Shown: positions 17,008 through 25,797 of the stretch, piece after piece
Position numbering within the stretch: the first letter of the stretch is position 1
Layout: every line of letters begins with the position of its first letter
NCBI RefSeq assembly: GCF_004365705.1
Contig: NZ_SOBN01000002.1
Coordinates: 992,001 to 1,056,000, forward strand
Direction: 5' to 3'
DNA: 64,000 nt
Source of the DNA: Streptomyces sp. 846.5
Lineage (GTDB): Bacteria > Actinomycetota > Actinomycetes > Streptomycetales > Streptomycetaceae
The notes under the pieces: model-generated
Database searches by the model: none
What the model was told of the DNA's origin: nothing
Seen by the model: the letters and a program-made list of their open reading frames with translations, nothing else
Made by a program: the position numbers and the translations under genes

Positions 17008-18459
17008 ATGTCCAGAACCGACGCGCGGGTCGGCGCACCCGCCACAACCGCACCACCGGCCCGGGGGCCGACCGAGGCACCCGCGCCAGGCAGCGGCTGG
17101 GTGCTCGCGCTGATGTCCGCCGCCGCCTTCATGGCGGCGCTCGACGTGCTGGTGGTCACCACCGCGCTGACTACCATCCAGCGCTCGATCGGCGCCAGCG
17201 CCCAGGAGTTGGGGTGGACCGTCAACGCCTACACGCTGGCCCTGGCGGTGTCGATCCTGGCCGCCTCGGCACTGGGCGACCGGTTCGGCCGCCGCCGGAT
17301 CCTGGTGGCCGGGCTCACTGTGTTCACGCTCTGCTCGGCGGCCTGCGCGCTCGCGCCCTCGATCGGCGTGCTGATCGCGGCGCGCACCGTGCAGGGCATC
17401 GGCGCGGCCACCGTCATGCCGCTGTCGCTGTCCCTGCTGAGCGCGGCGTTCGTGCCCGAGCGGCGCGGCCGGGCGATCGGGATCTGGGGCGGCCTGACCG
17501 GCCTGGCGGTGGCGGGCGGACCGCTGATCGGCGGAGCCATCGTCCAGGGCCTGGCCTGGCAGTGGATCTTCTGGGTGAACGTGGTGATCGGCGCCCTGCT
17601 GATCCCGCTGATCCTGCGCAAGGTCGGCGAGAGCCGGGGCCCGAAGGTGCCGGTCGACCTGCCGGGCATCGCCCTGGTCTCGGTCGGCGCGTTCGGCCTG
17701 GTCTGGGGCATGGTGCGCGGCAACAGCTCCGGCTGGGGCAGCGCCGAGGTGGTCTCCGCGCTGGTGGGCGGCGCGATTGCGCTGGCAGCGTTCGTCGGCT
17801 GGGAGTCCCGGACGGCCACACCGATGCTGCCGATGCCGTACTTCCGCGCCCGGGCCTTCTCCGCGGGCAACGCGGCCGGGTTCTTCATGATGGCGAGCCT
17901 GTTCGGGGCGGTCTTCCTGATGGCCCAGTACTTCCAGCTCGTGGCCGGGGCCTCGCCACTGGCCACCGGGCTGCGACTGCTGCCGTGGACCGCTACGCCG
18001 ATGGTGGTCGCTCCGCTGGCCGGGGTGCTGGGCGACCGGATCGGCGAACGCTGGATCCTGACCGCCGGACTGGCACTGCAGGGCGTCGGTCTGGTCGCGG
18101 TGGCCCTGGTCGCCGACACCGGCACCGGCACGCCCTACTGGGAGCTCGTACCTGGGCTGCTCATGGCCGGAGTCGGAATCTCCATGGCGATTCCGACCGT
18201 GCAGAGCGCGGTCATCGGCGCCGTGCCGCCCGAAGGCATCGGCCAGGCCTCCGGCAGCAGCAACACCTTCCGCCAGCTCGGCGGCGTGTTCGGCGTCGCC
18301 CTCGCCCTGGCGGTCTTCACCCGCACCGGGAACCTCAACGGCCCGACGCAGTTCACCCACGGCTTCACCCCCGCGCTGCTCGCCCTGGGCGCACTGTCCC
18401 TGCTCGGCGCCACCGCCGGCGCCCTCGTACCGACCCGCACCCCGGCTCCCGCTCTCTGA
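17008..18459 (+). CDS. MFS drug efflux transporter, DHA2 family (EmrB/QacA type)
   Basis: 483 residues with about 14 predicted membrane helices. Motif A between TM2 and TM3 (LGDRFGRRRILV), motif C (GPLIGGAIVQG) and the first-helix motif AALDVLVVTTAL assign it to the DHA2 proton-drug antiporters. GAGGAGG lies six bases before the ATG. Divergent from the DGPF/ECF42 pair with a 187-bp shared promoter region, so it may belong to that regulon. Substrate unknown. Confidence 0.92.
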   Translation: MSRTDARVGAPATTAPPARGPTEAPAPGSGWVLALMSAAAFMAALDVLVVTTALTTIQRSIGASAQELGWTVNAYTLALAVSILAASALGDRFGRRRILVAGLTVFTLCSAACALAPSIGVLIAARTVQGIGAATVMPLSLSLLSAAFVPERRGRAIGIWGGLTGLAVAGGPLIGGAIVQGLAWQWIFWVNVVIGALLIPLILRKVGESRGPKVPVDLPGIALVSVGAFGLVWGMVRGNSSGWGSAEVVSALVGGAIALAAFVGWESRTATPMLPMPYFRARAFSAGNAAGFFMMASLFGAVFLMAQYFQLVAGASPLATGLRLLPWTATPMVVAPLAGVLGDRIGERWILTAGLALQGVGLVAVALVADTGTGTPYWELVPGLLMAGVGISMAIPTVQSAVIGAVPPEGIGQASGSSNTFRQLGGVFGVALALAVFTRTGNLNGPTQFTHGFTPALLALGALSLLGATAGALVPTRTPAPAL

Positions 18460-18509
18460 CGGCGACACCTGTCCACCCGTCAACTCGCCACCGCAACCAG
18501 CTGCCCGGG

Positions 18510-18959
18510 TCAGGCCGGCGGGTCGGTCATCCAGTCGTCGGGGCCGGGGTCTCGGCCCTCGGCGCGGGCGGTGAGGCGATCCAGGTAGTGCGACCAGCCG
18601 GCTTCGTGGGGTGCGCAGGCCTGAGTGGGGAGGCTGCTGTGGACCAGGCGCAGCAGGGTGCCGTTCCCGTCGGGTTGCAGGGTGATCTCCACGGTGCTGG
18701 AGCCGGGTGGCACGGGCATGGCGCCGCCTTCCCAGCCCCAGGTGAACACCACCCGCTTGGGCGGGTCGATCTCCACGAAGCTTCCGGCCGCGTGGTTGTC
18801 CGCGGCGACATTGGTGCGGAAGGCTCCGCCGGGTTCGAAGCTGAACTCGCCGTCCTTGCCCATCCAGGAGAGCCAACGCTCGCGATCGGTGAAGAAGGAG
18901 AAAACCGTCTCGGGGCGGGCGGCGATACGCCGCTCCAGGGTCAGCGTGTCGCCTGTCAT
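18510..18959 (-). CDS. SRPBCC/AHSA1-family protein
   Basis: 149 residues of the START/Bet v1-like fold: ARPETVFSFFTDRERWLSWM at the start, RVVFTWGWEG in the middle and HEAGWSHYLDRL near the end, typical of the AHSA1 (Hsp90 activator-like) subgroup found with ArsR regulators. It overlaps the upstream ArsR gene by four bases (ATGA), so the two are translationally coupled. The bound ligand is unknown. Confidence 0.9.
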   Translation of the reverse strand: MTGDTLTLERRIAARPETVFSFFTDRERWLSWMGKDGEFSFEPGGAFRTNVAADNHAAGSFVEIDPPKRVVFTWGWEGGAMPVPPGSSTVEITLQPDGNGTLLRLVHSSLPTQACAPHEAGWSHYLDRLTARAEGRDPGPDDWMTDPPA

Positions 18960-19294
18960 GGAACCGATCCCTTTCCTTCTGCTTCCAGGGCCCGTTCAGC
19001 CTGTTCGGCGAGGGAGGCGAGAGCGTCGAGTCGGGTCGCCCACATCGCCCGCAGGTATTCCGCGAGTGGTCCCATGGCTTCCTGGTCCGCCTGGTAATAG
19101 CGCTTCCTGCCGTCCTGGCGGAGCGTAACCAGCCCGGCCTCGCGCAGCACCTTGAGATGCTGCGAGACGGCACCGAACGTCACCTCGAAGCGGTCGGCGA
19201 TCTCCCCCGCGGACAGTTCGGTGTCCCAGACCAGGCGCAGGATCTCGCGTCGCCGGGGTTCCGCCACTGCCTGCATCGCTTCCATGGACGTCAT
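18956..19294 (-). CDS. ArsR-family winged-helix repressor
   Basis: 112 residues. A single winged HTH (AEPRRREILRLVWDTELSAG, then FGAVSQHLKVLREAGLV) is followed by RYYQAD and a C-terminal helix. No cysteine metal site is visible, so it is of the non-metal SRPBCC-associated type. The frame continues upstream beyond the gene, but the ATG at 19294 (MTSMEAMQ) fits homologues. Translationally coupled to the AHSA1 gene. A perfect inverted repeat upstream is the probable operator. Confidence 0.92.
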   Translation of the reverse strand: MTSMEAMQAVAEPRRREILRLVWDTELSAGEIADRFEVTFGAVSQHLKVLREAGLVTLRQDGRKRYYQADQEAMGPLAEYLRAMWATRLDALASLAEQAERALEAEGKGSVP

Positions 19295-19331
19295 TTTAGT
19301 CCCCGCTGCAATTTGCCTCGCCAGAGGATTC

Positions 19332-19351
19332 GTTTTAGTGTCTGCTAAAAC
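19332..19351. promoter_or_regulatory. Candidate ArsR operator (perfect 7-bp inverted repeat)
   Basis: GTTTTAG (19332-19338), six bases, CTAAAAC (19345-19351). A third TTTTAG half-site lies at 19295-19300 by the arsR start codon. The AT-rich repeat sits between arsR and the divergent SRPBCC gene, so it could control both. Confidence 0.65.
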
Positions 19352-19423
19352 AAGCGAGGCTGCCGTACGGCGCCGATGCTGGTCGCGAGGGCAACGAGCA
19401 GAAGGCCGGGAAACAGGGTGAGC

Positions 19424-19870
19424 ATGATCGACGAGACAGCGGAGCGGATCGTCCCGCTCCCGCCGGCCCGGGTCGCGACGTACGCCATGGACTGGCGCAA
19501 CGACTCCTCCTGGACCCAGGGCATCCGCGAGGCAGCACTCACCAAGGAGGCCGACCAGGGCGGCTTCGGGATCGGTGCCGAGGTCACCCGAACCGCGTAC
19601 TTCCTCGGCAAGCGCATCGACTACGTGCTGCGCGTGGCCCAGTACGAACCGGAGTCGCTGCTGGACATGGTGTCGGTGGCCGGCCCCATGCCCATGCACG
19701 TCACCTACAGCTTCGAGCCGCACGCCCGCGGAACGCTGGCCCGCATCCGCGTACGCGGGGACGCCTCCGGCTACTACCGCCTCGCCGCGCCGCTGATGGC
19801 CCGCAAAGTCCGCGCCTCCATCGCCAAAGACTTGCGTGACCTCCAACTGAACCTCACCCCGTCCACCTGA
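19424..19870 (+). CDS. SRPBCC family protein (polyketide cyclase-like)
   Basis: 148 residues. DETAERIVPLPPARVATYAM and a helix-grip pattern with RVAQYEPESLLDM and HVTYSFEPHARGTL indicate a Bet v1-like ligand-binding fold. Start chosen at the ATG at 19424 behind GGGTGAG; a start at 19376 would add a non-conserved Arg-rich stretch. Divergent from the arsR/AHSA1 pair and first of three small same-strand genes. Function unknown. Confidence 0.82.
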   Translation: MIDETAERIVPLPPARVATYAMDWRNDSSWTQGIREAALTKEADQGGFGIGAEVTRTAYFLGKRIDYVLRVAQYEPESLLDMVSVAGPMPMHVTYSFEPHARGTLARIRVRGDASGYYRLAAPLMARKVRASIAKDLRDLQLNLTPST

Positions 19871-19903
19871 ACCAGCAGCACCGCACCCCAGCCAAGGAGC
19901 ACC

Positions 19904-20326
19904 ATGTCCGAGATCGCCTTCCAGGTCGACGTCGCCGCCGACCGAGCCGCCGTCCTCAAGGCCCTGAACACCCACGAAGGTCTGACCGGCTGGTGGACCA
20001 CCGGTGTGGACCGCAAGGACGAGAGCCTGTTCTTCGACTTCCCCGGCGTCCCCCAGCCCTTCGAACTGCGCCGCGACCAGGCCACCGAGTCCACGGTGGC
20101 CTGGACCTCGATCGGAGCGTTCCCCCCGCACTGGTCCGGCACCACCATCACCTGGGAGCTCTCGGACAACCCCGACAGCCCCGGCACCCGGGTGCTGTTC
20201 CACCACCGCGGCTGGCTGGACGGCGACACCGGGCTGCCCCCCGCCGCCTACACCTGGGGCCAGCTGCTGACCCGCCTCAAGGACCACGCCGAGACCGGCA
20301 CCGCCCAGCCGCTGTTCACACTCTGA
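19904..20326 (+). CDS. SRPBCC/AHSA1-like protein
   Basis: 140 residues. IAFQVDVAADRAAVLKALNT and LTGWWTTGVD are characteristic of the AHSA1-like group; FHHRGWLDG and TWGQLLTRLKDHAETG complete the fold. AAGGAGC precedes the ATG. Third SRPBCC gene within 2 kb and 33 bases after the previous one, so an operon is likely. Ligand unknown. Confidence 0.87.
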   Translation: MSEIAFQVDVAADRAAVLKALNTHEGLTGWWTTGVDRKDESLFFDFPGVPQPFELRRDQATESTVAWTSIGAFPPHWSGTTITWELSDNPDSPGTRVLFHHRGWLDGDTGLPPAAYTWGQLLTRLKDHAETGTAQPLFTL

Positions 20327-20335
20327 GGGCCCGTC

Positions 20336-20665
20336 GTGACCATCGACGAAGGACTCGCGGAACGCGTCCGGGAGCGCCTGGGCGGTGATCCGGCGATCAC
20401 GGAGAAGCGGATGTTCGGCGGCCTGGCCTTCCTGCTCCAGGGCAACATGGCCGTCGGCGTGCACGGCCCCGAACTCATCGTCCGGGTCGGTCCCGACGCC
20501 ACGCAGGCAGCCCTGGCCAGGCCCGGAGCCCGCCTCTTCGACATCACCGGCCGTCCGATGAAGGGCTGGATCCTGGTGGACCCGGCCGCCCTGACCGAGG
20601 ACGAGGCACTTGAGGAGTGGATCGCGCTGGGTCGCGCATTCACAGGAAGCCTGCCTGCGAAATAG
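20336..20665 (+). CDS. TfoX N-terminal-domain protein
   Basis: 109 residues. EKRMFGGLAFLLQGNMAVGV and FDITGRPMKGWILVD match the TfoX N-terminal domain, which in actinobacteria occurs alone in small cytoplasmic proteins of unknown role, not in competence. Starts at GTG 20336, nine bases after the AHSA1-like stop, so it is cotranscribed. Confidence 0.87.
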   Translation: MTIDEGLAERVRERLGGDPAITEKRMFGGLAFLLQGNMAVGVHGPELIVRVGPDATQAALARPGARLFDITGRPMKGWILVDPAALTEDEALEEWIALGRAFTGSLPAK

Positions 20666-20678
20666 CACAGCGAACAGG

Positions 20679-21296
20679 CTAGGGCGACAGGGCGATGCCG
20701 AGTGAGTCGGCGCCCATGGTCTTCGGGGTGCCCTTCTTGTAGAAGACGTCGAGGCTGGTGATGGTGAAGCCGGCGCGGGTCAGCAGGTCGACGATCGGCC
20801 GGGTCAGGTGGCACCCGTCGAAGAGTCGCTGCTGCAGAGGATCAAGACGCTGTTGCCAGCGCAGGACCTTCTGGTCAGGAGCCCGTCCATGCTCGACAAA
20901 GTGCAGGGTCCCTCCGGGCTTCAGCACGCGGCGCACCTCGCGTAGGGCAGCGTCCGGGTCCGGGATGGTGCAGAGCGTCCAGGTGGAGAGCGCGGCGTCG
21001 TAGGTCGTGTCCGCGAACGGCAGCGACTGGCCGTCCAGCCCTGCGCGCTGCACGCGTACGGTCGTCGCCGCGAGGCGCCTGCTCGCCAGTTTCCAGCCCA
21101 CGTCGGACGGCTCGACCGCGTCCATCTTGCTGACGGCTGCCGGGTAGAAAGGAACGTTGAGGCCCGAGCCGAACCCGAGCTCCAGGACGTCGCCCTCCAG
21201 CCCCTCACAGACGCGGCGTCGCAGATGTTCCGCGTCCTTCATCCCGCAGGCGACGTTGATGATCCGCGGGACGACTTGCTCGGCATAGAACCCCAT
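20679..21296 (-). CDS. Class I SAM-dependent methyltransferase
   Basis: 205 residues of the UbiE/Methyltransf_11 type. Motif I is VLELGFGSGLNVPFY, the acidic residue ending strand 2 is in MDAVEPS, motif II-like LPFADTTYDAALSTWTLCTI and LKPGGTLHFVEHGRAPD follow. The N-terminus (MGFYAEQVVPRIINVACG) is typical of phospholipid or small-molecule methyltransferases. The substrate is unknown. Lies 21 bases downstream of the hydrolase gene on the same strand. Confidence 0.9.
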   Translation of the reverse strand: MGFYAEQVVPRIINVACGMKDAEHLRRRVCEGLEGDVLELGFGSGLNVPFYPAAVSKMDAVEPSDVGWKLASRRLAATTVRVQRAGLDGQSLPFADTTYDAALSTWTLCTIPDPDAALREVRRVLKPGGTLHFVEHGRAPDQKVLRWQQRLDPLQQRLFDGCHLTRPIVDLLTRAGFTITSLDVFYKKGTPKTMGADSLGIALSP

Positions 21297-21317
21297 CGCA
21301 TCCTTCGCCTCAGAGCC

Positions 21318-22079
21318 TCAGCTGTGCTCGACACGAGCCCACACGGCACGCAGCGATTCTGCAAGCCGTTCAGGCTCGATCCGGTGGGGCGGGTCGAAAT
21401 GGTGACGGTCCTCGAAAACCTCCAGCTGGAAGTCCGGGAACACCTTCGCCAACCGCACTGCCACTTCCCCGTAGTCATCAGGGTTGCTCAGGCCGCCAAG
21501 AGCGAAGTACACGGGCCTGTCGAAGGCGGCGAGCCTGCCGCGGTCCAGGTCGTAGGTCTTGAACGTCTTCAGGAACGCCCGGATCCCAGCCGGCCGCTCG
21601 GCCATCCAGGGCGGCGGGGGGCCGGGCTGCGCCGGAGGCAGCACTACCTCGGGCTTGACACCCAGCCGCATGAACGCCGCCATGAACTCCTGCGGCGGCA
21701 GCGCTTCCAGCTCGTCGTACTGCGCCCAAACGGCCGTATGCTCCGGGCTCCAGTCCCAGCTTCCCGCCCACGCCGGCTCCAACAGAGCCAGACTCGCCAG
21801 TCGCTCGGGATGCCGCTGCGCAAAGGCAAGCGCCGCTGCGCCTCCACCCGAATAGCCTACGAGATGGAACATGTCCCACCCCCGTGCGTCGGCCTCGCGC
21901 ACCACACCCGCGACCTCGTCGTCCAGGCTGTAGTCAGCCGGCGGCTCGTCGGCCGCATAGAGCTCCAAATCCTTGGCCACCGCGTCGACGTCCGGACCCA
22001 GAGTGGCGATCAGAGCACCATAGGCGAGGTCCGCCGGGAGCACGCTGCCGGGGAGCAGGACAATTCTGCTGGGGTTCAT
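21318..22079 (-). CDS. Alpha/beta hydrolase
   Basis: 253 residues. The nucleophile elbow is GYSGGG, preceded by VREADARGWDMFHLVGYS. A late Asp (NPDDYG) and His (DRHHFDPPHRIEPE) fit a catalytic triad. The long loop rich in Pro (LPPAQPGPPPPWM) would form the cap. Probably an esterase or lactonase; substrate unknown. In a three-gene minus-strand unit with cupin and methyltransferase genes. Confidence 0.87.
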   Translation of the reverse strand: MNPSRIVLLPGSVLPADLAYGALIATLGPDVDAVAKDLELYAADEPPADYSLDDEVAGVVREADARGWDMFHLVGYSGGGAAALAFAQRHPERLASLALLEPAWAGSWDWSPEHTAVWAQYDELEALPPQEFMAAFMRLGVKPEVVLPPAQPGPPPPWMAERPAGIRAFLKTFKTYDLDRGRLAAFDRPVYFALGGLSNPDDYGEVAVRLAKVFPDFQLEVFEDRHHFDPPHRIEPERLAESLRAVWARVEHS

Positions 22080-22137
22080 CTGGTTTCTTTCGTGGATACT
22101 TCCGGCTTCAGTCCGGGGAGGACGCGCACCCTGTCGA

Positions 22138-22500
22138 CTACCGCTTGGCGTAGTCGGCGAAACCCTGCCAGTCGATGACGACGCACTTTTCGTCGCCGAC
22201 GATCCAGGCGTCGTGGCCGGGCGGACAGATCATGAAATCGCCCGGACCGTACTCGTTCTCCTCGCCGTCATCCATGACGATCTTCATGCGGCCCGAGATC
22301 ACGTAACCCGTGTGGGCGGCGAGGCAACTGTCGGTCTTGGCGATCGGCTTGACGTGCTTGGACCACTGCCAGCCCGGTTCGAAGGTCGCCCTACCCACGG
22401 CGCCGCCTTCGGAGTTCACGAGTTGAAGCTTTCCTTTGCCCTCCTCGAAGGGACGGGTTTCGTCGGGTGAGTCAAGGCTCTTGCGGACCAGACCGGACAT
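22138..22500 (-). CDS. Cupin-domain protein
   Basis: 120 residues forming one small beta-barrel. AAHTGYVISGRMKIVMDDGE and YGPGDFMICPPGHDAWIVGD correspond to cupin motifs 1 and 2. Metal-ligand positions are partly conserved (His, Glu). Start chosen at ATG 22500 (MSGLVRKSL); the frame is open further upstream but without homology. Role unknown. Confidence 0.87.
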   Translation of the reverse strand: MSGLVRKSLDSPDETRPFEEGKGKLQLVNSEGGAVGRATFEPGWQWSKHVKPIAKTDSCLAAHTGYVISGRMKIVMDDGEENEYGPGDFMICPPGHDAWIVGDEKCVVIDWQGFADYAKR

Positions 22501-22783
22501 GGATGCCTCGTGGGTGGAGTGGCAGTCGCCGAGGATTCCCGGCGGCTCGACGCTAGGCGATGGAGTGCGGTCGCGCCCCGCAGCAGGGCCGCCTGCCACG
22601 GGCAGTCCCACGAATCACCCGGTCGGCTCCGTGGCGATGAACCGGGGACGGCCAATCGGTTGCGCAGGGCACGTGACGACAGGTCAGCGCCGCTGCAGAC
22701 TCTTCTGCCGGTACGGATCTTCGTAGCACTTCAGTAAGGTGCTCTTGCGGCATTTGTCCGCCTCCGTCTCATAGCGTTGGCTC

Positions 22784-24163
22784 ATGACAGATTTCTCCCC
22801 GAGGTCCGCCGCAGTGGCCGTGGATGTAGTCCTGCCCTGCCTGGACGAAGCGGAGGCACTGCCGTGGGTGCTGGGACGCATCCCCCAGGGCTATCGCGCG
22901 ATCGTGGTGGACAACGGTTCGACCGACGGCTCGGCCGAGCTGGCTCGTTCCCTGGGCGCGCTGGTGGTCACCGAGTCCCGGCGCGGCTTCGGAGCGGCCT
23001 GCCATGCCGGGCTGCTCGCGGCCACGGCCGAGTACGTGTGCTTCTGCGACTGCGACGCCTCGCTCGACCCGGCCGAGCTTCCCGGCCTGGTCGCCACCGT
23101 CAGCGCGGGCACCGCGGACCTGGTCCTGGGCAGGCGGCGGCCGACGCGGGGCGGCGCCTGGCCGGTTCATGCCCGCTTGGCCAATGCCGAACTGGCCCGC
23201 AGACTACGTGCTCGCACCGGCGCAGACCTGCACGATCTGGGACCGATGCGTGCCGCCCGCAGAGAACGCCTGTTGGACCTGGGGCTCGGCGACCGCCGCT
23301 CCGGCTACCCCCTGGAGATGGTCCTGTCAGGCGCCGCAGCCGGAATGCGCATCACTGAACGGGACGTCAGCTACCGGCCGCGCGCAGGACGTTCCAAGGT
23401 CACCGGCACCCTGCGCGGCACCCGGCAGGCGATCCACGACATGCGTGCGATCCTCGCCACCTCCTTGCCCACCCTGCTGGTCATCGCCAAATCTCCACAG
23501 CCAGGGCGGGTCAAGACCCGACTGTCGCCGGCCTGCTCGCCCGAGCAGGCCGCCCGACTCGCCGAGGCGGCTCTGCTGGACACCTTCACTGCCTTGGCCC
23601 GGGTCCCGGCCGGGCGGCGCGTGCTGGTCCTGGACGGGCCGCTGGGAAGCTGGCTGCCACCCGGATGGGAGGTCCTACCGCAGAGCGACGGCGGCTTGGA
23701 CGCCCGGCTCGCCGCCGCCTTCGCCGCCGTTGACGAAGGCCCCAACGGCCCGCCCGCGCTACTGGTCGGCATGGACACCCCGCAGTTGGAGGCCCGCGTG
23801 CTCGCCCAGGCGCTCTCGGGGGCGGCCCGGATCGGCACCGACGCGTGGCTCGGGCCCGCCGCCGACGGCGGATTCTGGGCCTTCGGCCTGGCCCGACCGA
23901 ATCCGGACCTGGCCCGCCGACTGCTGCTGGGCGTGCCGATGTCCCAGGCTTCGACAGGCGCGGTGCTGCGTGCCCGACTCGCCGAAGCGGGGCTGAGCGT
24001 CACTCCCCTGCCCGTGCTCAACGACGTGGACACGGTCGCCGACGCCGCCGAGGTCGCTTCACTCGCACCAGGTAGCCGCTTCGCTCGGACCTGGCACACC
24101 GTCACCGCTTCTGCCACCCGCACGGAGGCGGCGCAGCCCGCCCCGCAGGGAGCGCTCGGGTGA
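22784..24163 (+). CDS. Fused GT2 glycosyltransferase - TIGR04282/DUF2064 nucleotidyltransferase-like protein
   Basis: The N-terminal half (about 1-220) is a family 2 glycosyltransferase: VVLPCLDEAEALPWVL, VVDNGSTDGSA and CDCDASLDPAELP (DXD-like), with no membrane helix. The C-terminal half (about 230-435) is a TIGR04282/DUF2064 domain: VIAKSPQPGRVKTRLSPACS, VGMDTPQL and LGPAADGGFWAFGL. Both transfer sugars or nucleotides to small acceptors in their families. With the membrane glycosyltransferase and molybdoenzyme downstream it forms a grouping I recognise from Streptomyces, usually with a methyltransferase gene that is missing here. Confidence 0.88.
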   Translation: MTDFSPRSAAVAVDVVLPCLDEAEALPWVLGRIPQGYRAIVVDNGSTDGSAELARSLGALVVTESRRGFGAACHAGLLAATAEYVCFCDCDASLDPAELPGLVATVSAGTADLVLGRRRPTRGGAWPVHARLANAELARRLRARTGADLHDLGPMRAARRERLLDLGLGDRRSGYPLEMVLSGAAAGMRITERDVSYRPRAGRSKVTGTLRGTRQAIHDMRAILATSLPTLLVIAKSPQPGRVKTRLSPACSPEQAARLAEAALLDTFTALARVPAGRRVLVLDGPLGSWLPPGWEVLPQSDGGLDARLAAAFAAVDEGPNGPPALLVGMDTPQLEARVLAQALSGAARIGTDAWLGPAADGGFWAFGLARPNPDLARRLLLGVPMSQASTGAVLRARLAEAGLSVTPLPVLNDVDTVADAAEVASLAPGSRFARTWHTVTASATRTEAAQPAPQGALG

Positions 24164-24252
24164 CGACGCCGGTCCGGCCCCACCGATCCATTCCGAAGTC
24201 CTCCGCGCCCTGGACCCGGCCCGGGCATCACTAGCACTGGGAACGCATCTCC

Positions 24253-25797
24253 ATGTCCCTCATCACCCTGCCCCGCTCCATGCCGGGCCGGTCCTCCCCG
24301 GGCGCTGCTGTCCGGCTGTGCCTCCTGGCGCTGGCCGCTCTGGTGGCGGCGCTGTGCGGGACCTTCACCAGTTCGGGCGACCTGGGGAACAAGGACCCGC
24401 TGTACGGCTGGTACGCGCTGGATGTCGTGCTGTTCGCGGTCGCGGTCGTGTCGGTACGGCGGGTCCCGGCCCGCCGCATCACCGCGCTGGTGCTGCTGGG
24501 CAGCCTCGCGGTGGCCCTCACCGGCCTGCTCGCACCGCCGAGGACCAGCGACGACGCCTACCGCTACCTGTGGGACGGCCAGGTCCAGGCAGCGGGCACC
24601 TCGCCCTACGCCGATGCCCCCACGGCTCCAGCGCTGGCCGGCCTGCGGGAGGCGAACCCGGCACTGTTCCCGGCCACCGGCGACTGCGCCGGCTGGGACC
24701 TGCACCTGGCCGCCGGAATCTGCACACACATCAACCGGCCCACCGTGCACACCATCTACCCGCCCGTCGCGGAGTTCTGGTTCCTCGGCCTGCACGAGGC
24801 GGGCCGGCTCACCGGCCGTCCGGGCATCGGGACGGCCCAGGTCGGCGGTGCGCTGCTGGCCGTGGCGACCACCGGCGCGCTGCTGCTGGTCCTGCGTCGT
24901 ACCCGGGCCCCCGCGCACCGGGCCGCACTGTGGGGCTGGTGCCCCGGCGTGGCGGCCTGGGCCGTGAACGACGCACATGTGGACACCCTGGGAGTCCTGT
25001 TCCTGGTCTGCGGCCTCGGCCTGTCCCGTAGCGGTCGGCGGGGCACCGGCGGGGTGCTGCTCGGGCTGGCTGCCGGGACCAAGCTGATCCCGGCGCTGGC
25101 ACTGCCGGGTCTCATCTCGGGCTGTCTCGCGAAGGGCAGGCGCCTGAGTGTCCGAGACATGATGCCGCCTGCCGCCGCCGGGCTGACCTTCCTGCTCTGC
25201 TACGCGCCCTACAGCATCGCCTCGGGCCTGGGCGTGCTCGGATTCCTCCCGGGTTACCTCCACGAACAGGGGTACGACCAGGGCAACGGCTTCGGCCTGC
25301 TCACCCTGCTCGGCATCCCCCAGCACCTGCTGCCCCTGGCCTTCGCCGGGGTGCTGCTGGCCGCCGTGCTGTACGTGCTGCGCGCGGGTGGTCCGGACGC
25401 ACCGTGGCGCGGCGCGCTGACGGTCATCGGCACCGCCCTGTTCCTGGCCACGCCCGACTACCCCTGGTACGCGCTGCTGGTGGTGGCCCTGGTCGTACTC
25501 GACGGCCGCTGGGAGTGGCTCGCGCTGCCGGTGGCCGGCGAGGTCGGGTACCTGTCCGGCGGAGCCTTCCAGCAGCAGGGCTACACCGCCGCGCTCTGCC
25601 TGGTCCTGGCCGGCGCGGGGGTGCGCCGACTGGCACGCACCGCCCCGTCACCGCTTCCGTTCCGCGCGCTTTCGCCTGTGGGGCCCGCGGATTTCGCGGC
25701 TCCCGCGGGCCATGGCGGCCAGCAGGCACAGCCCCGAGGCGGCGAAGAGGACAGCGGTGATCAGCAGCCAGTGACCGAGGAAGCTGCCCGCAGATAG
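24253..25797 (+). CDS. Integral membrane glycosyltransferase (GT87/GT39-like, GT-C fold)
   Basis: 514 residues with about ten membrane helices. The extracytoplasmic loop after helix 3 contains TSDDAYRYLWDGQVQAAGTS, the Asp-containing motif of GT-C mannosyltransferases, and HTIYPPVAEFWFLGLHEAG. Presumably uses a polyprenyl-phosphate sugar. The last 50 residues are hydrophilic and lie antisense to the next gene (150-bp convergent overlap), so the native stop may have been earlier. It follows the GT2-DUF2064 gene by 90 bases. Confidence 0.83.
   Translation: MSLITLPRSMPGRSSPGAAVRLCLLALAALVAALCGTFTSSGDLGNKDPLYGWYALDVVLFAVAVVSVRRVPARRITALVLLGSLAVALTGLLAPPRTSDDAYRYLWDGQVQAAGTSPYADAPTAPALAGLREANPALFPATGDCAGWDLHLAAGICTHINRPTVHTIYPPVAEFWFLGLHEAGRLTGRPGIGTAQVGGALLAVATTGALLLVLRRTRAPAHRAALWGWCPGVAAWAVNDAHVDTLGVLFLVCGLGLSRSGRRGTGGVLLGLAAGTKLIPALALPGLISGCLAKGRRLSVRDMMPPAAAGLTFLLCYAPYSIASGLGVLGFLPGYLHEQGYDQGNGFGLLTLLGIPQHLLPLAFAGVLLAAVLYVLRAGGPDAPWRGALTVIGTALFLATPDYPWYALLVVALVVLDGRWEWLALPVAGEVGYLSGGAFQQQGYTAALCLVLAGAGVRRLARTAPSPLPFRALSPVGPADFAAPAGHGGQQAQPRGGEEDSGDQQPVTEEAARR

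Noticed and set aside
15912..19097. Very long open frames on both strands through the ECF42/MFS region
   Set aside because: They cross several well-supported genes in the wrong frame and have low-complexity Arg/Gly/Ala composition typical of GC-rich shadows.
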